A stretch of 64,000 bases of DNA from Muscardinus avellanarius (GCA_963383645.1 OY726569.1:28271070-28335069), one strand, 5' to 3'; positions 35,416 to 47,172 are shown, counted from the stretch's first letter. Numbers and translations: made by a program. The notes: generated by a model from the sequence alone, not told the origin.

Positions 35416-36162
35416 TATGGCTTCACTTAAGGTGCTCTGGATCTCGAGTCTGTATTATCTCAGACCCCACTACTCATTTACTGGGTTGTATCACTGAGTC
35501 TCCGACCCAGGGAGTCGATAGAGGCTGCTTTAGACTATGGGGGGTGCCAGGTTGCACGTTCTCCTATGGTGTGATATCTCTGCCACCACCACTCCCTCAC
35601 TGGGTCAAGTCCCAGGAGGCCCAATACTGCGATTTCTCCTCTGTGGCCCGCAATTTGACTCACTGTTCTTGAGTACGCAGATGTAGCTGTACTGGACTCG
35701 GTGGATTCACTGCTGCTGCCGCCGCCGGTGGCAATATGGCGCCTCTGCCACGCCCTCGGCCATGAGGCTGGCGTATTTTTTCTTCTCTGGTTTTGATTTC
35801 CACTCTGAATCCCTGCAGCGTGTGCTGAGCTCAGCCACTGGGAGCTTTAAATGCTGTCTGCGCCGAAAGATCCTGCCTGGCTGTTCCGCAGCGGCTCACC
35901 TGGCTTGCTGTAGCCGTCCGTTGAGTTCGCCGCTGCCACCAGCAGTATGGCGCTGCTGCCGCGTCCTCGGGCGCGTGTGTCTCCTCTGTGGCCCTGAGCT
36001 CTGTTCTCAGTCCGCTTTCTCTCTGGAGCCTGGTGGTTTTTTTTGTTTTTCTGGTGATGGTGCTTTCTGGCTATGAAAGGCGCTCTTTTTGTGGTAATGG
36101 AGATTGGTTGTTAGCGGGACTCTTAAGCCCCGCTTTTCTCGGTCGCCATCTTCCCGGAAGTC
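35416..36162 (-). promoter_or_regulatory. L1 5' UTR / internal promoter of the chimeric insertion
   Basis: GC-rich stretch beginning at the right target duplication. Its first transcribed bases contain AAGATGGCGACC (seen as GGTCGCCATCTT, 36141-36152), a YY1-type site as in other mammalian L1 starts. Related blocks with CAATATGGCGCC or AGTATGGCGC and CTCCTCTGTGGCC recur near 35630-35760 and 35940-35990, so the UTR is partly repeated. By position it could transcribe ORF1 and the BMP15 frame on the same strand. Confidence 0.7.
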
Positions 36163-36301
36163 CAGTTGCCCATTTCTTGATTGGGTTATTTGGTTTACTA
36201 GTATACAGTCTTTTGAGCTCTTTGTATATTCTGAATATTAGCCCTCTATCAAAGTGGTGGCTGGTAAAGATCTCCCATTCTGTAGGCTTTCTCTTTAGGT
36301 T

Positions 36302-36646
36302 CTATTTCAAAGGTTCTACCTTTGATGAGCAGAAACTTTTTAGTTTGATGCCATCCCACTTGTTAATTCTGGCTTTAATTTCCTGAGCTTTGGAGATCTT
36401 GTTAAGAAAGTTACTGCCTAAGCCTATATGTTGGAGTATTGAGCCTATGCCCTCCTCTAATAGCTTCACAGTCTCTGATCTAATTTCCAAGTCTTTGATC
36501 CATCTCAAGTTGATTCCTGTGCACAGTGAGAGGTAAATATTTAGTTCCATCTTTCTACAAATGGATAGCCAGTTCTCCCAGCACCATTTGTTGAAAAGGC
36601 TGTCTTCTCCAGTGGCCCATTTGTTAAAGATCAATTGACTATACAT
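36302..36646 (-). pseudogene. Host L1 ORF2, C-terminal remnant (upstream of insertion)
   Basis: A 114-codon frame with FNKWCWENWLSICRKMEL and WDGIKLKSFCSSK blocks of the ORF2 C-terminal region. The chimeric insertion enters about 125 bases further on in the minus direction. Confidence 0.8.
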
Positions 36647-37143
36647 GTGTGGGTTTGTTTCTGTATCTTCTATTCCATTCCATTGGTCTGTATGCCTCTT
36701 GTTGTGCCAATACCATGCTGTTTTTACTACTATTGCTCTGTAGTATAATATGAAGTTAGAGATTGTGATGCCTCCTGCATGGTTTCTTATTGCTGAGAAT
36801 TGCTTTGGATATTCTGGGTCTTTTCTTTCTCCATATAAAATTCATGACTGATTTTTCTAGGTCTATGAAAAATGTCATTGGTATTTTGATAGGAATTGCA
36901 TTGAATTTATAGATCACTTTTGGCAGAATGGCCATTTTGATTATATTTATTCTGTCTATCCATGAGCACGGGAGATCTTCTCATATTCCAATGTCTTCTT
37001 CAATTTCTTTCTTTAATGTTTTATAGTTTTCATTATAGAGGTCTTTTACATCTTTAATTAGGTTTATTCCTAGCTATTTTATTGGTTTTGAGGTTATTGT
37101 AAATGGAATTGTTTTCTTTATTTCTTTCATTGTGGATTCATTG

Positions 37144-37446
37144 TTAGCCTAAAGAAAGGCAACTGATTTCTTTATTGATTTTGTATCCTGCAACTTTGCT
37201 AAATTGGTTAATCAGCTCCAGTAGTCTTTTGGTTGAGTTCTTTGGGTCTTCTAGATAAAGAATCATGTCATCTGCAAACAAGAATGATTTTAATTTCTCT
37301 TTTCCTATTTGAATTCCTTTGATATCCTTCTCTTGTCTTAGTGCTGTGGCAATAGTCTCAAGGACTATATTGAAAAGGAGTGGTGATAGTGGGCATCCTT
37401 GTCTTATTCCTGAATTTAAAGGAAATTCTTGTGGTTTTTCCCCCAT
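37144..37446 (-). pseudogene. Host L1 ORF2, reverse-transcriptase remnant
   Basis: A 100-codon frame contains the RT core: [19 protein letters not shown] and then FADD (37267-37278), the catalytic aspartates. Flanking stops show the full ORF2 is lost. Confidence 0.88.
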
Positions 37447-38487
37447 TCAATATAATGTCATCTTTGAGTTTGTGGTATATTGCCTTAATGATGTTGAAAT
37501 ACATTTCTTCTATTCCAATTTTCTGCAGTTTTTTTTTTTAACATGAACAGGTGTTGGATTTTGTCAAATTCTATTTCAGCATCAAATAATATGATCATGT
37601 GTGGTTCTTTTTCAATTCTATTTATGTCGTGAATAACATGTATTGATTTGCATATGTTGAACTAGCTTTGCTTTTCTGGGATGAAACTAACTTGGTCATG
37701 GTGTACAATTCTCTTGATATGGTTTTGAATGTGTATAGCTAATATTTTGTTTAGAATTTTTATATCTATGTTCATCAAGGATGTTGATCTGTAATTTTCT
37801 TTTCTTGAGGTATCTTGCTGGAAATCTGTCAACCTGGGTTGACATCAAAGAAAACCCTGAGCTTTTCTTTGATGGCAGGATTTTTATTGTTGTTTCTATT
37901 TTTTGCTTGCTGTTGGTTGGTTTAGGCTTGCTATGTCCTCTTGGTTCAATTTAGATAGGTTATATGTGCTTAGAAATCTATTGATTTCTTCCATGTTTTC
38001 CAGTCTATTAGAGTATAAATTTTAAAAATAGTTTCTAATAATCTTTTTAATTTCTCCACTGTCTGTGATGATATCTCCTTTTTCATTCCTGGTTTTAATG
38101 ATTTGAGTTGATTCTCTCTTTCCTTTGGTTAGGTTGGTTAGGAGTTTGTCAATCCTATTAATCTTTTCAAAGAATCAGCTTTTTGTTTTGTTGATTCTTT
38201 GAATTGTTTTTATATTCTCTATTTTATTTATTTCTGCTCTGATTTTAATTATTACCTGCCTTCTGCTGGCTTTGGAATTAGACTCTTGCACTTTTTCTAG
38301 GTCTTTGAGATGTGTCATTAGGTTGTTTACTTGGTGACTCTCTGTTCTTCTTATGTGGGCACTCAATGCTATAAACTTTCCTCTTAACACTGCCTTCAAA
38401 GTGTCTCATAAATTTTGGTATGTTGTGTCTCTATTTTCATTGAATTCTAGGAATTTCTTTATTTCTCCCCTTATTTCTGATCTTAAC

Positions 38488-39052
38488 TCACTCATCATTC
38501 AATAATGTATCATTCATTCTCCATGTATTGAAATAGTTTCTTTTGGTCATCCTGTTGTTGCTTTCTACTTTCATTCCATTGTGGTCTGAAAAGATGCAGG
38601 GAATTATATTACATCTTTTGAATTTTCTGGTGCTTGCTTTATGCCCCAGGATGTGATCTATTTTGAAGAAGGTTCCATGGGCTGATGAAAAGAATGTGTA
38701 TTCTGCTGTTTCTGGTTGAAATATTATGTATATATCTATTAGATCCATTTGGTTTATAGTTTTCTTTAATTCTGAAGAGTCTTTATTCATCTTTTGCCTT
38801 GAATATCGATCTAGTAGCATGAGCAGTGTTTGAAGTCTCACAAGATTATTGTATTTGGGTCTATTTGAAATCTGATGTCCTGAAGGGTTGGTTTTTTTTT
38901 TTAACAAATGTGGGTGCACCCACATTTGGGGCATAAACATTAAGTATCATTATTGCTTCTTGGTGGATTGATCCTTCTAATAAAAGGAAGTGCCTTGCTT
39001 TGCCTCTTCTGATATGTTTTAGCTTAAAATCTGTTTTGTTGGATATCAGCAT
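38488..39052 (-). pseudogene. Host L1 ORF2, endonuclease-domain remnant
   Basis: Two overlapping frames give LNVYAPN and ADHNGMK-like (SDHNGMK) blocks typical of the apurinic endonuclease domain at the ORF2 N-terminus. A frame break lies near 38900, beside a T run and a 24-base palindrome. Confidence 0.75.
38905..38928. repeat. 24-base perfect palindrome
   Basis: CAAATGTGGGTG followed by its exact reverse complement, beside a T run in the endonuclease part of the host L1. Confidence 0.9.
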
Positions 39053-39318
39053 TGCTACCCCTGGCCACTTTTGGTCTCTATTAGCATAATATATCTTTTT
39101 CCATCCTTCACTTTCAACCTATGAATATTTTTGGCTATAAGGTAAGTTTCTTGCAAGCAGCATATGTTTGGATTATGTTTTTAATCCATGTTGCCAGTCT
39201 ATGTCTTTTAATTGGTGAGTTAAGTCCTTTGACATCCAGGGTTATTATTAAAATATGACTTTGTTTCCTGAAATTTTGTGTTCATCTTATGTTTGATATA
39301 ATATTATTTCTTCTTTGC

Positions 39319-39690
39319 TTAGTTGCCCTGCTGATCAACTTCATCTCTTCTCTGGCTCTGAAATTTGCTTCTTTTTTCTTCTTTATGGTTTGTTTCTTTA
39401 AGTATTTTCTCTTGTGTTGGCTTTGTATTCATGAATTTTTTTAGATTCTGCTTATTTTGAAATACCTTTGTTTCTCTATCATTTTTGAATAATAATCTTG
39501 CTGGATATAGTAGTTTTAGTTGGAAGTTGTTTTCTTCCAGGTTCTGGATTACATCATACCAGTCTCTCCTGGCATTCATGACTTGGGTTATGAAGTCTGG
39601 GGTGATTTTTATTGTTTTGCCCCTGTATGTCACCCATTCTTTTGTTCTCACTGCTTTTAAGATTCTTTCCTTGGCCTCTATGTTGGTCAT
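39319..39690 (-). pseudogene. Host L1 ORF1, C-terminal remnant
   Basis: A 123-codon frame matches the last third of the intact ORF1 at 34453-35415: MTNIEAKERILKA against MTNVEAKQRILKA, then ITPDF and LKKFM. The upstream part is frameshifted, so no full ORF1 remains. Confidence 0.8.
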
Positions 39691-40452
39691 TTTGATTATT
39701 ACATGGCATGGGGAGGTCCTTCTTTGATCTTGCCTTAACAGTGTTCATTATGTCTCCTGTTCATGTATGTCCAAGTCTCTTTTCATGTTTTGAAAATTCT
39801 CTAAAATTATTTCTCTGAAGAGATTACAAATACCCTCGGTCTGTACCTCTATCCCTTCTTCAATGCTTTTTATCCATGTTAGGACATTTCATGTTGTTCC
39901 ATGGTTGTTGGATGTTTAGGTTTTTTGCTGTAATGACTTCTGTATGCCGTTGACTGTGCTTTCAGTTTTTAATGAACTGTCTTCTAACAGTGATATTCTA
40001 TTTTCTATTTCATGTAACCTTCCAGAATTTTTTCTATTGCTGACTTCATTTCATTTACTCTTTCATTTCATTCCAGACCTTTTTCTGATTCTTTCTTAGT
40101 GTCCCCATTTCCTCTTTAATTTTCTGTACACTTGCTGTGCGGACTTTCATCATATTGAAGATCAGGATTCAGAATTCTCCTTCTTGCATTTCTTGTAGGT
40201 CAGAATTTGGGATTTCCCTTATTTCCTCACTGTTCCTAGTTCTTAAATTTTCAGAGTTCTCAGGCTGTTTTTCTGATGTCTTGGCATCTTTTTTTGTGTG
40301 TGTGATTCTGTGAGTAATCTGTCTGATCCAATCTTAGCAGTAGGAATTTAGAGGTGGCAGCCAGTTCATGCATGAGTAAGCAGTGCTTTTTTCAATGGTG
40401 AGGGGAGGAGCTGGGGTGATGGGTACAGGAGTTGGGTAAAGTAGAAGAACTG

Positions 40453-40642
40453 AGGCCAGGTGTGGTGGCACATGCTTGTAATCCCCGCGCTTGGGAGGTG
40501 GAGACAGGAGGATCGCGCAGGTTCAAAGCCAGCTGCACTGGCTTAAGAGACCCTGTTTCTAAATTTAAAAAGTATAAAATAGGTATGGGAGTGTAGCTTG
40601 GAGGTAGAAGGGCTTCCAGGAACCCCAGTGCCACCAAAAAAA
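40453..40642 (+). mobile_element. B1-ID SINE inside the host L1
   Basis: Begins GGCCAGGTGTGGTGGCACA and ends in an A tail. AAAGTAGA-GAA flanks both sides. It has the short CCAGCTGCACTGGCTTA variant of the middle region. Confidence 0.88.
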
Positions 40643-41319
40643 AAAAGTAGAGGAAATGATTAAGTTGAGTAAGGATTTAAGTATAATAAGGTAGTATCTG
40701 GTTGAGAATAAAAGAAGGTTAGATAATAAGATTTTTATAGTTAGTAGTGTATTTAGGTATAGAGCCATGAAATAGCTTGAATATAAAACAAGGAGATACA
40801 GTAAGGGAAAAAAAAGTTTTGAGAGAAGAAAGTAGATAGGCTAGAGTAAGAAAGTTTGTAAAAGAAAGGAGCAAACAAACATGCATAAAGTAACAAAACA
40901 AATTACAAAAACTAACAATTATAAATCAAAAACATAAAAAACAACCCAAAGAAAAAAACGTTATAAGAAAAAAAGAAAAAACAAAAATAAAAATGAAAAA
41001 GAACAAAAAGAACTAGCAACAGTATATGAGAAAAAAATAAAACAAATAAAAAACAGTAGTCCTGCTAATTTACATATACAGGGCCCGGGCCCATATAATA
41101 TTTGTATGTCTGTTCACTGTGGTAGATTCTGGAGTATATTCCAATGTCTCTCATTTGCTCCATAACCTATTGTCAGCTTTTGGACTCAGTTTATGAGTGT
41201 TTGCACTTCACGCTCTCTAGCCCAGGCTCTATGCTCTCTGTCCTGGGCTCTATAATCTCAGGACCTGTGCTCTGCACCTTCCCACCCTGGGCCTGCACCT
41301 TCCTGCCCACACCCAGAGC

Positions 41320-41797
41320 GACCCCCTGTGACCCTCTACAGGTGCCGTACCTTGAGCGCTATGCCTTTTCTGTGTCTCTGGAAGTTCTAACTGGACTACC
41401 TCTGGGATGGGCCACCAAGTCTTAGTCCACCAGGATTCCACTGCTGCTCTGGGCAGAGTAATGGGTAATTCAAGTGGTTACCTTGCTGTCATGTGGCTCG
41501 GGTTTCTTTAGGGCACAGTGTGCTGAAGCAGAGGGCATCCAGTGTAGTCTTGGAGCTACCCCCTGTGACCCTGTGCAGGCACCCCACCTTGAGCACTATG
41601 CCTTTCCTGTGTCTCTGGAGGTTCTAACTGGACTACCTCTGGTATGCGCCACCAGGTCTTAGCCAACTGGGATCCCGCAGCTTCTCTGGGTGGTCTTCCA
41701 CCTCTGCTGGGTACTGAGTAACACAAGAAGTTACCTTACTGTCCTGTGGGCCAGGTCTTTGGAGGGCACAGTGCACCACTGCAGGTACTGCCTCTGG
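41320..41797 (-). repeat. Tandem monomers in the host L1 5' UTR, period about 237 bp
   Basis: Two consecutive copies share CCCCCTGTGACCCT, CTTGAGC-CTATGCC, TCTAACTGGACTACCTCTGG and AGGGCACAGTG, offset by about 237 bases (for example 41351 and 41588). A weaker third partial copy may follow to about 41880. Repeated promoter monomers are typical of rodent L1 5' UTRs. Confidence 0.75.
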
Positions 41798-43470
41798 TGA
41801 GCGCACGGGCTTTGGATCTTTTTCTGTGTTTCTGAAGCATGGTTCTGGTCACTTAAGATGTTGGAGCTCTGCGGCTGCTTCTTGAACTTCAAGTTCTTGG
41901 ATTATTTGTCAGGATTTTTGGGTGCTGCAGCGCCAAAGCCGCACCAAAGCCAGCAATTTCAGTCCAGGCCAGCGGCCCGAGATGGTGCTGGCTGCCTCAC
42001 TAGGTAAGTCATGTGCTCAGGCTTCTTGCAGTGAATCTTGCATTCAGAGAACTGGATTTCCTTCCATCATGGTTCCCTGTGTTGTCTTCTGCTGCTTTGT
42101 TTATTTTGTTTGTCAAGATGCCCCTTCTCAGTAGTTGAACTTCATTTGTTCCAGCTACTAAGATGTGCTGCATCCCGCAGTCACCATTTTGAATCCACCC
42201 TGCGTGTTTGTTTCTGTGACTTTGAACCTCACTATGATGTATAATAACAGTGTACCAAAACACATATATAGAAAAAGATAACATCCTATTCAACCATATA
42301 CATCAGGAACTTAGAGGGAAAAATGCTGTGTTATCATTTAAGCCTCTTAAAAATGTCTTGAATTATAACAAGCCCATTATAACCATCCCTCCTGTATCTT
42401 TATATAAAAATTTTTAAATAAATTATGCATGTTGTACTAGTTTTTTATTGCTGTGTAACCAATTACCACAAACTCAGTGGCTTAAGGCAATGCACATCTA
42501 TTATTTCAGTTTCTGTGGGTCAGAAGTATCAGCCCAGCTTAACTGAGTCCTCTGACCAGTCTCACAAGACCACACAAGGTTTTTCCCAAGCTGCATTTTT
42601 TAATCTGAAGGCTTGATTATAAAAGAACCTTCACAAGTGCAATCAGGTTGAAAGCAAAGTTAATTTCCCAGCTGCTGTATGACTGAGAACACTGATTTTT
42701 TCTCCCTGTCAACCAGAGGCCACCCTTACTTCCTGGAGATTGTCCATAGTTTCTGGAGGTCTCTTGTAGTTTTTTTCTCCAGGTTTTCTTCATCGTGGTT
42801 GCTTACATCCTCAATCAATAGGAACAATCTCTCATTCTAATCTCAGACAATTTTCTCTAAAGTAGTATAATAGAGTGACATCCCATAATGTTTGCACATT
42901 CTGTTGGTTAGAAGCAAGTGACAGGTCTCTTCTGTACTCAAGAGAGGGGATTATATGTGTACAATGGAAATCAGGAATCTATGTCTCCATAATTCTACTT
43001 TCTTGCCCCCAGTAATTTTCATCCTTCCCACTTGCAAAACACTTTCACATACTTCCCTAAAGATCTCAAGAATATCATCCCATATAGCATCAACTCAAAG
43101 TCAAAATCTCATAATCTAAATCAAGTCTAAGTTCAAATGTACCGGGGTACAATTCTCCTCTACCTGCCAACCAACCTGTAAAACTACAAAGCTAAATGGC
43201 ATGCCCCAGTACTCCCACGTGTAGTGTTGGAGCAGGCATGACTGGGAAGGCCTTGCATAATAGCTATAGACATTTTAATTCAAAGGAAGGAGGAAGAAAG
43301 ATTTAAACAAAAATGCCACTAGGCCATAACATCTCTGAAATCTAGTTAGGTAAATGCTGGCAGTTCCTTGATTCAATTTTAAGACTTAGGAGTTATCCTC
43401 AGCTCTACTTCTTGGCTCATGGTTTCACCCTTTGAGTCATCATTCCTCTGTCTTAAAAAAGTAGCCTAGC

Positions 43471-43680
43471 CAGGCGTGGTGGCGCACGCTTGTAGTCCCC
43501 GAGCTTGGGAGGCTGAGACAGGAGGATCGCACAGGTTCGAAGCCAGCCTCAGCTACTAAGTGAGGCTCTCAGCAACTTAATGAGACCCTGTTTCCAAATA
43601 AAATATAAAATAGGTCTGGGAGTATAGCCCAGAGGTAGAAAGCCTCCGGGTTCCACCCCCAGAACCACACACACACAAAA
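43471..43680 (+). mobile_element. B1-ID SINE
   Basis: TAGCCAGGCGTGGTGGCGCA to CCACCCCCAGAACCACACAC, A tail, AAAAAAGTAGC on both sides. It has the long CAGCTACTAAGTGAGGCTC middle. Confidence 0.93.
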
Positions 43681-43929
43681 AAAAAAGTAGCACAAGTCTA
43701 TAGTTGAATGCTTTTATCAGCCTGCTTCCTCATAGCAGAATTTGGGGTGGGTTGGGGGTGGAAGTCTGACAGCCCGTTTTCATTTGTACTCTCTCTCTCT
43801 CTCTGTCCATTTAGTCCAGGGCAGAAATGTTTCTGCTAAATAATTTTCTCAGAAACTTTGGTTTCCATGGATTTCAATAAAGTTCATGCAATCAGAAAAG
43901 AGGGGAAAAAAAAATAAAGGCTGTCCCCA

Positions 43930-43932
<3 letters not shown>

Positions 43933-43962
<30 letters not shown>
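43933..43962. repeat. Poly(T) run
   Basis: About 30 consecutive T; may be the tail of an unrecognised minus-strand insertion. Confidence 0.9.
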
Positions 43963-43965
<3 letters not shown>

Positions 43966-45080
43966 GATAACTTATATCTTTGGCTTCTGTTCAGAAGGCT
44001 GAGGAACAATCTTCTCCAGATTCCTGGAGTCCTGGGGTTTGATTAAGAGGACCTATGAGGTACACCCTTAATCTCTTTAAAGATCCCTTTGTGCAATTGA
44101 ATTTTCTCACCTTTTAATCTTCTGAAGCTTTAATTAAAAGTTGTAAAATCATACTCTTAGCTTTTTTCCTTCTCTTTTTTATTTTTTGCCAGTCTTCATT
44201 TTAGCATTTTTTCCAGTTAAAGAGATTGAAATGTTTTAGATTTATCCAGTCCTAGTTCCTCTTCATTTAACACTGTTTCACTCAATCTATCTCCCTCCTC
44301 TCACATTTCATTGTAGGCAGCAAGAAAAAGCCCAGTAGCAAACAAAACTTTGCTAGAAAATCTCCTTTGCTCTGCAACCAAATTCATCACTTACCAATTC
44401 TGCCTCCCACATACCTGTAGGAGACAATTTCATAACGTTTTCTGACGCTACCTAATAAGGATCCCTTTTCCTCCAATTTCAAAAACATGTTGCTAACTGC
44501 TTTCTGAGCCTTAATGGTGTTCATAAAGTCCACACTTCTGAAAAAAAAAGTTTCCTCACAGTAATTTAAGCTTTTTCTATCATACCCATTAAAATTCTTT
44601 CAGTCTCTTTTAGATACTTGCTATGGAAGCACTCCACTTTCAGATGCCAAGATATGTATTTGTTTTGTGTTTTGTATTACTGCAAAACAAATTATCACAA
44701 AACAATATTTTAACACAACATTTGCTTATTTTCTCAGTTTCTATGCAGAAAGCATGCTCTAGGGACTCTCCTGTGGGCCTGATGGAGTGAACATTCACAG
44801 CACTTGAGAGATCCAAGGCAAGGAACTATGCACAGCAGGAGAGTTTGTTTTTGCTTTAATTTCCTCATTACCAATATAAGAAGATACAGAAATTCATGAA
44901 ATCTTACAAAAACAGAGTGGTAGCTCTGATAGTCTAATATCAGAACCTAGGAGGCATCTCCCCTCAATTTAAGGCAGATGGAGCTGTATTTAGTAAACTT
45001 TGCCAGGTTCCCCTACCCGGTGCACCAGGCATTATCTCAAAGTCAGGATTAATTCATAAGCTTAAAGACTGACTTACTTA

Positions 45081-45267
45081 AGCCGGGCATGGTGGCGCAC
45101 GCTTGTAATCCCCGCGCTTGGGAGGCGAAGACAGGAGGATCGAACTGGTTCAAAGCCAGCCACGCTGGCTTAAGAGACCCTGTTTCCAAATAAAATATAA
45201 AATAGGTCTGGGAGTGGTGTAGCCCAGAGGTAGAAGGGCTTCCAGGAACCCCAGTACCACCAAAAAT

Positions 45268-45326
<59 letters not shown>
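45081..45326 (+). mobile_element. B1-ID SINE with (GA)n tail, short-middle subfamily
   Basis: GCCGGGCATGGTGGCGCACG head, AAGCCAGCCACGCTGGCTTA middle, then GA repeat (about 45275-45326). GACTTACTTAAG and GACTTACCTAAG flank it. Confidence 0.94.
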
Positions 45327-45331
<5 letters not shown>

Positions 45332-45493
45332 CTAAGAGGTGATTTCTCAAGGTTGTTTTTTTTTTTTTTCTTTCCTCCCTGCTTCCAAGCGTGGCACCTC
45401 CACTGTGGATCTACATACAGAAATAATGAGTCCCAGAAGTAACTTAGAGTATGTGGCAAGACCCACTGGCAGTGTTGTTAACCCACTTTTTTG

Positions 45494-45572
45494 TGCAGGA
45501 TTGAGTATTGAACTCAAGATCTTGTGCATGCTAGGCAAGTGATCTCTTCCACTAAGCTACATCCCTAGCCCT
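45494..45572 (-). mobile_element. Short tRNA-derived SINE fragment
   Basis: ATTGAGTATTGAACTCAAGA and CATGCTAGGCAAGTGA to AGCTACATCCCTAGCC, in reverse. Confidence 0.75.
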
Positions 45573-47025
45573 TGTTACCTCTTCCAAATATAGACAATGA
45601 AAGGGGACAAGGGGAGGGAGGGAGGGAGAGAAGGAGAGAGAGAGAGAGAATGCGGGTGAAAGATTCAGAACACATCACCCCAAAATATTCCACTTTCATA
45701 TATTGGTTATTTTGAACTAAAAATAAAAATTGAAAACAAGCCAATGCAGGAAAATATCTTAACCTCCCCTTCAGCTGCCAAAAAAGAAAGTGTAAATTGT
45801 CACTTTTGTAAAGAAAATTTACAAAGAAAATATTCACTAGTAAAGGTATCTGTGCCAGGAAGAAAGCTACTAGGAGACAACTTGTACCACCTAGGAGACT
45901 TTCCTTTGCATAATAAGGCAACACTTATTCGCCCTACATTTTCTCCCCTCACTGTCCTGCAGTTTGTCTCCGCCTCCCTAATCCAAAAGCGCATGCCCCT
46001 GTCCTTCCTGCAGCTCAGCATGTTGTGGAAATTCCAACCCGACCCCTTCCTTGAATCCCATGTCTTTGTGGGACTCTCATTCATATGTATCTAATCAAAC
46101 TTGGTTTCCTCCTATTACTTTGTCTTATGTCAATTTAATTCATAGACCAGCCAAAGAACCTAGAAGGGTAGAAGGAAGCAATTTTCTTCCCCTACACAGA
46201 AGAGAATTATAAGGTTTTTGTTGTTGCTGTTGTTGTTGTTTGTTTTGTACCCTGACAATTCAGAACATGAGAGGACCAGGTTATAAGGACAGAAAAAAGG
46301 TATTGATATTGAAGACTTTAGGGCAGCTGTTTATTTGTTTGCTTGTTTTACCAAAAATAAAATGGTATAATGGTTTATTTTTATATCTTCATAACTTTCA
46401 TATCTTCATATCTTTCTCAAAGAAATTAAGCTAAATAACCTCAAAAGAGCCCTTGAGTCCTAATTTTTTGCAATTCTATGATTCTAAGCAATAGAATATT
46501 AATTAGTATTAGCTTAGAAATATAAATTCCAAAATGCTAGTTTTGGAAAACTTTTTTGCAAAATGCAGTCTTTCAGAAAGTTTTGGCTGGTCACTGAGTT
46601 GCTGGCCTCCAGCAGTATTCCAACCATCTAGAGCTCAGAGGAAACTGAGAGAAGAGTCAAGGCTTGCACACTGGAGAGCAAACTTGGGTAATCAACAGTC
46701 AACTTATATATGCAGGAGTGATCACTGTTATGGGAACATCACAGATATGCAGATAAATTCCACCACTCTATAAAGTTTTGAGTCTCAGTGTTAGACTTTT
46801 TAAAACTTGTTCCCTCTCAGTCAGGGAGACATTCAAATTGTTTCCTTTTTCTGTCACCCAAAATATTCTTTAATTTACCTTCCTGCTATTAGTAACTCTG
46901 CTTCTGCTTATGTTTAGATTATAGAACTGCCATTCTCATTTCTATATCATTTCTTCACTTAAGTGTTAAAGATGGAAATATTAGAATATGTCCTTATACT
47001 GGTGTGAGGGTTCAGGAATCAACAT
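45573..47025. other. Unassigned, with a possible LTR end
   Basis: No gene. At about 46050-46180, AATCAAACTTGGTTTCCTCC and ATAGACCAGCCAAAGAACCT resemble the 3' end of an old retroviral LTR. A purine run (GGGA/GA) lies at 45614-45651. Confidence 0.35.
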
Positions 47026-47030
47026 TTTTT

Positions 47031-47172
47031 TTTTAGTACTGGAGACTGAACCCAAGAATATTCTACCTACGAGCTACATCCCTATCCCTATTTTAATTTT
47101 ATTTTGAAACAGGGTCTTAATAAGTTACTGAGGGCCTCGCTCAGTTGCTGAGGCTGCCCTCAAACCTGTGAG
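47031..47172 (-). mobile_element. Truncated B1-ID SINE
   Basis: TTAGTACTGGAGACTGAACC to CTGCCCTCAAACCTGTGAG, in reverse; the B1 start is missing. Confidence 0.85.

Larger units (their letters stand above)
31095..36162 (-). mobile_element. Chimeric L1/BMP15 retroinsertion, about 5.07 kb
   Basis: The duplication CAGTTGCCCATTTCTT occurs at 31079-31094 and 36163-36178, and removing everything between them restores continuous sequence of the older host L1. Minus-strand order: L1 5' UTR (36162-35416), intact L1 ORF1 (35415-34453), a mosaic middle (34452-33315), the BMP15 frame (33314-32196), 3' UTR and poly(A). One duplication pair brackets both the L1 5' end and the BMP15 poly(A), which is the pattern of a single target-primed event. 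Template switching from BMP15 RNA to L1 RNA, or L1-driven read-through and transduction, could both produce it. A stepwise origin is less likely because no second duplication is seen around BMP15 alone. Confidence 0.8.
30178..42204 (-). mobile_element. Full-length decayed L1 hosting the chimeric insertion
   Basis: One L1 runs from a 5' UTR near 42204 to a 3' end with poly(A) near 30178, with TGTTTGTTT at both edges (30169-30177, 42205-42213). Minus the 5.08-kb inner insertion and a SINE (40453-40642) it is about 6.7 kb, a full-length L1. ORF1 and ORF2 are recognisable in pieces but interrupted. Confidence 0.8.
42432..45060 (-). mobile_element. Probable old MaLR element: two LTRs and internal region
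   Basis: Two related segments (42432-42900 and 44655-45060) share TTATTGCTGTGTAACCAATT or TATTACTGCAAAACAAATTA, then ATTTCAGTTTCTGTGGG or TCTCAGTTTCTATGCAG. In minus orientation they end like MLT1-type LTRs. The pyrimidine-rich stretch between fits a MaLR internal region and is interrupted by a SINE. It has no intact gene. Confidence 0.5.
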
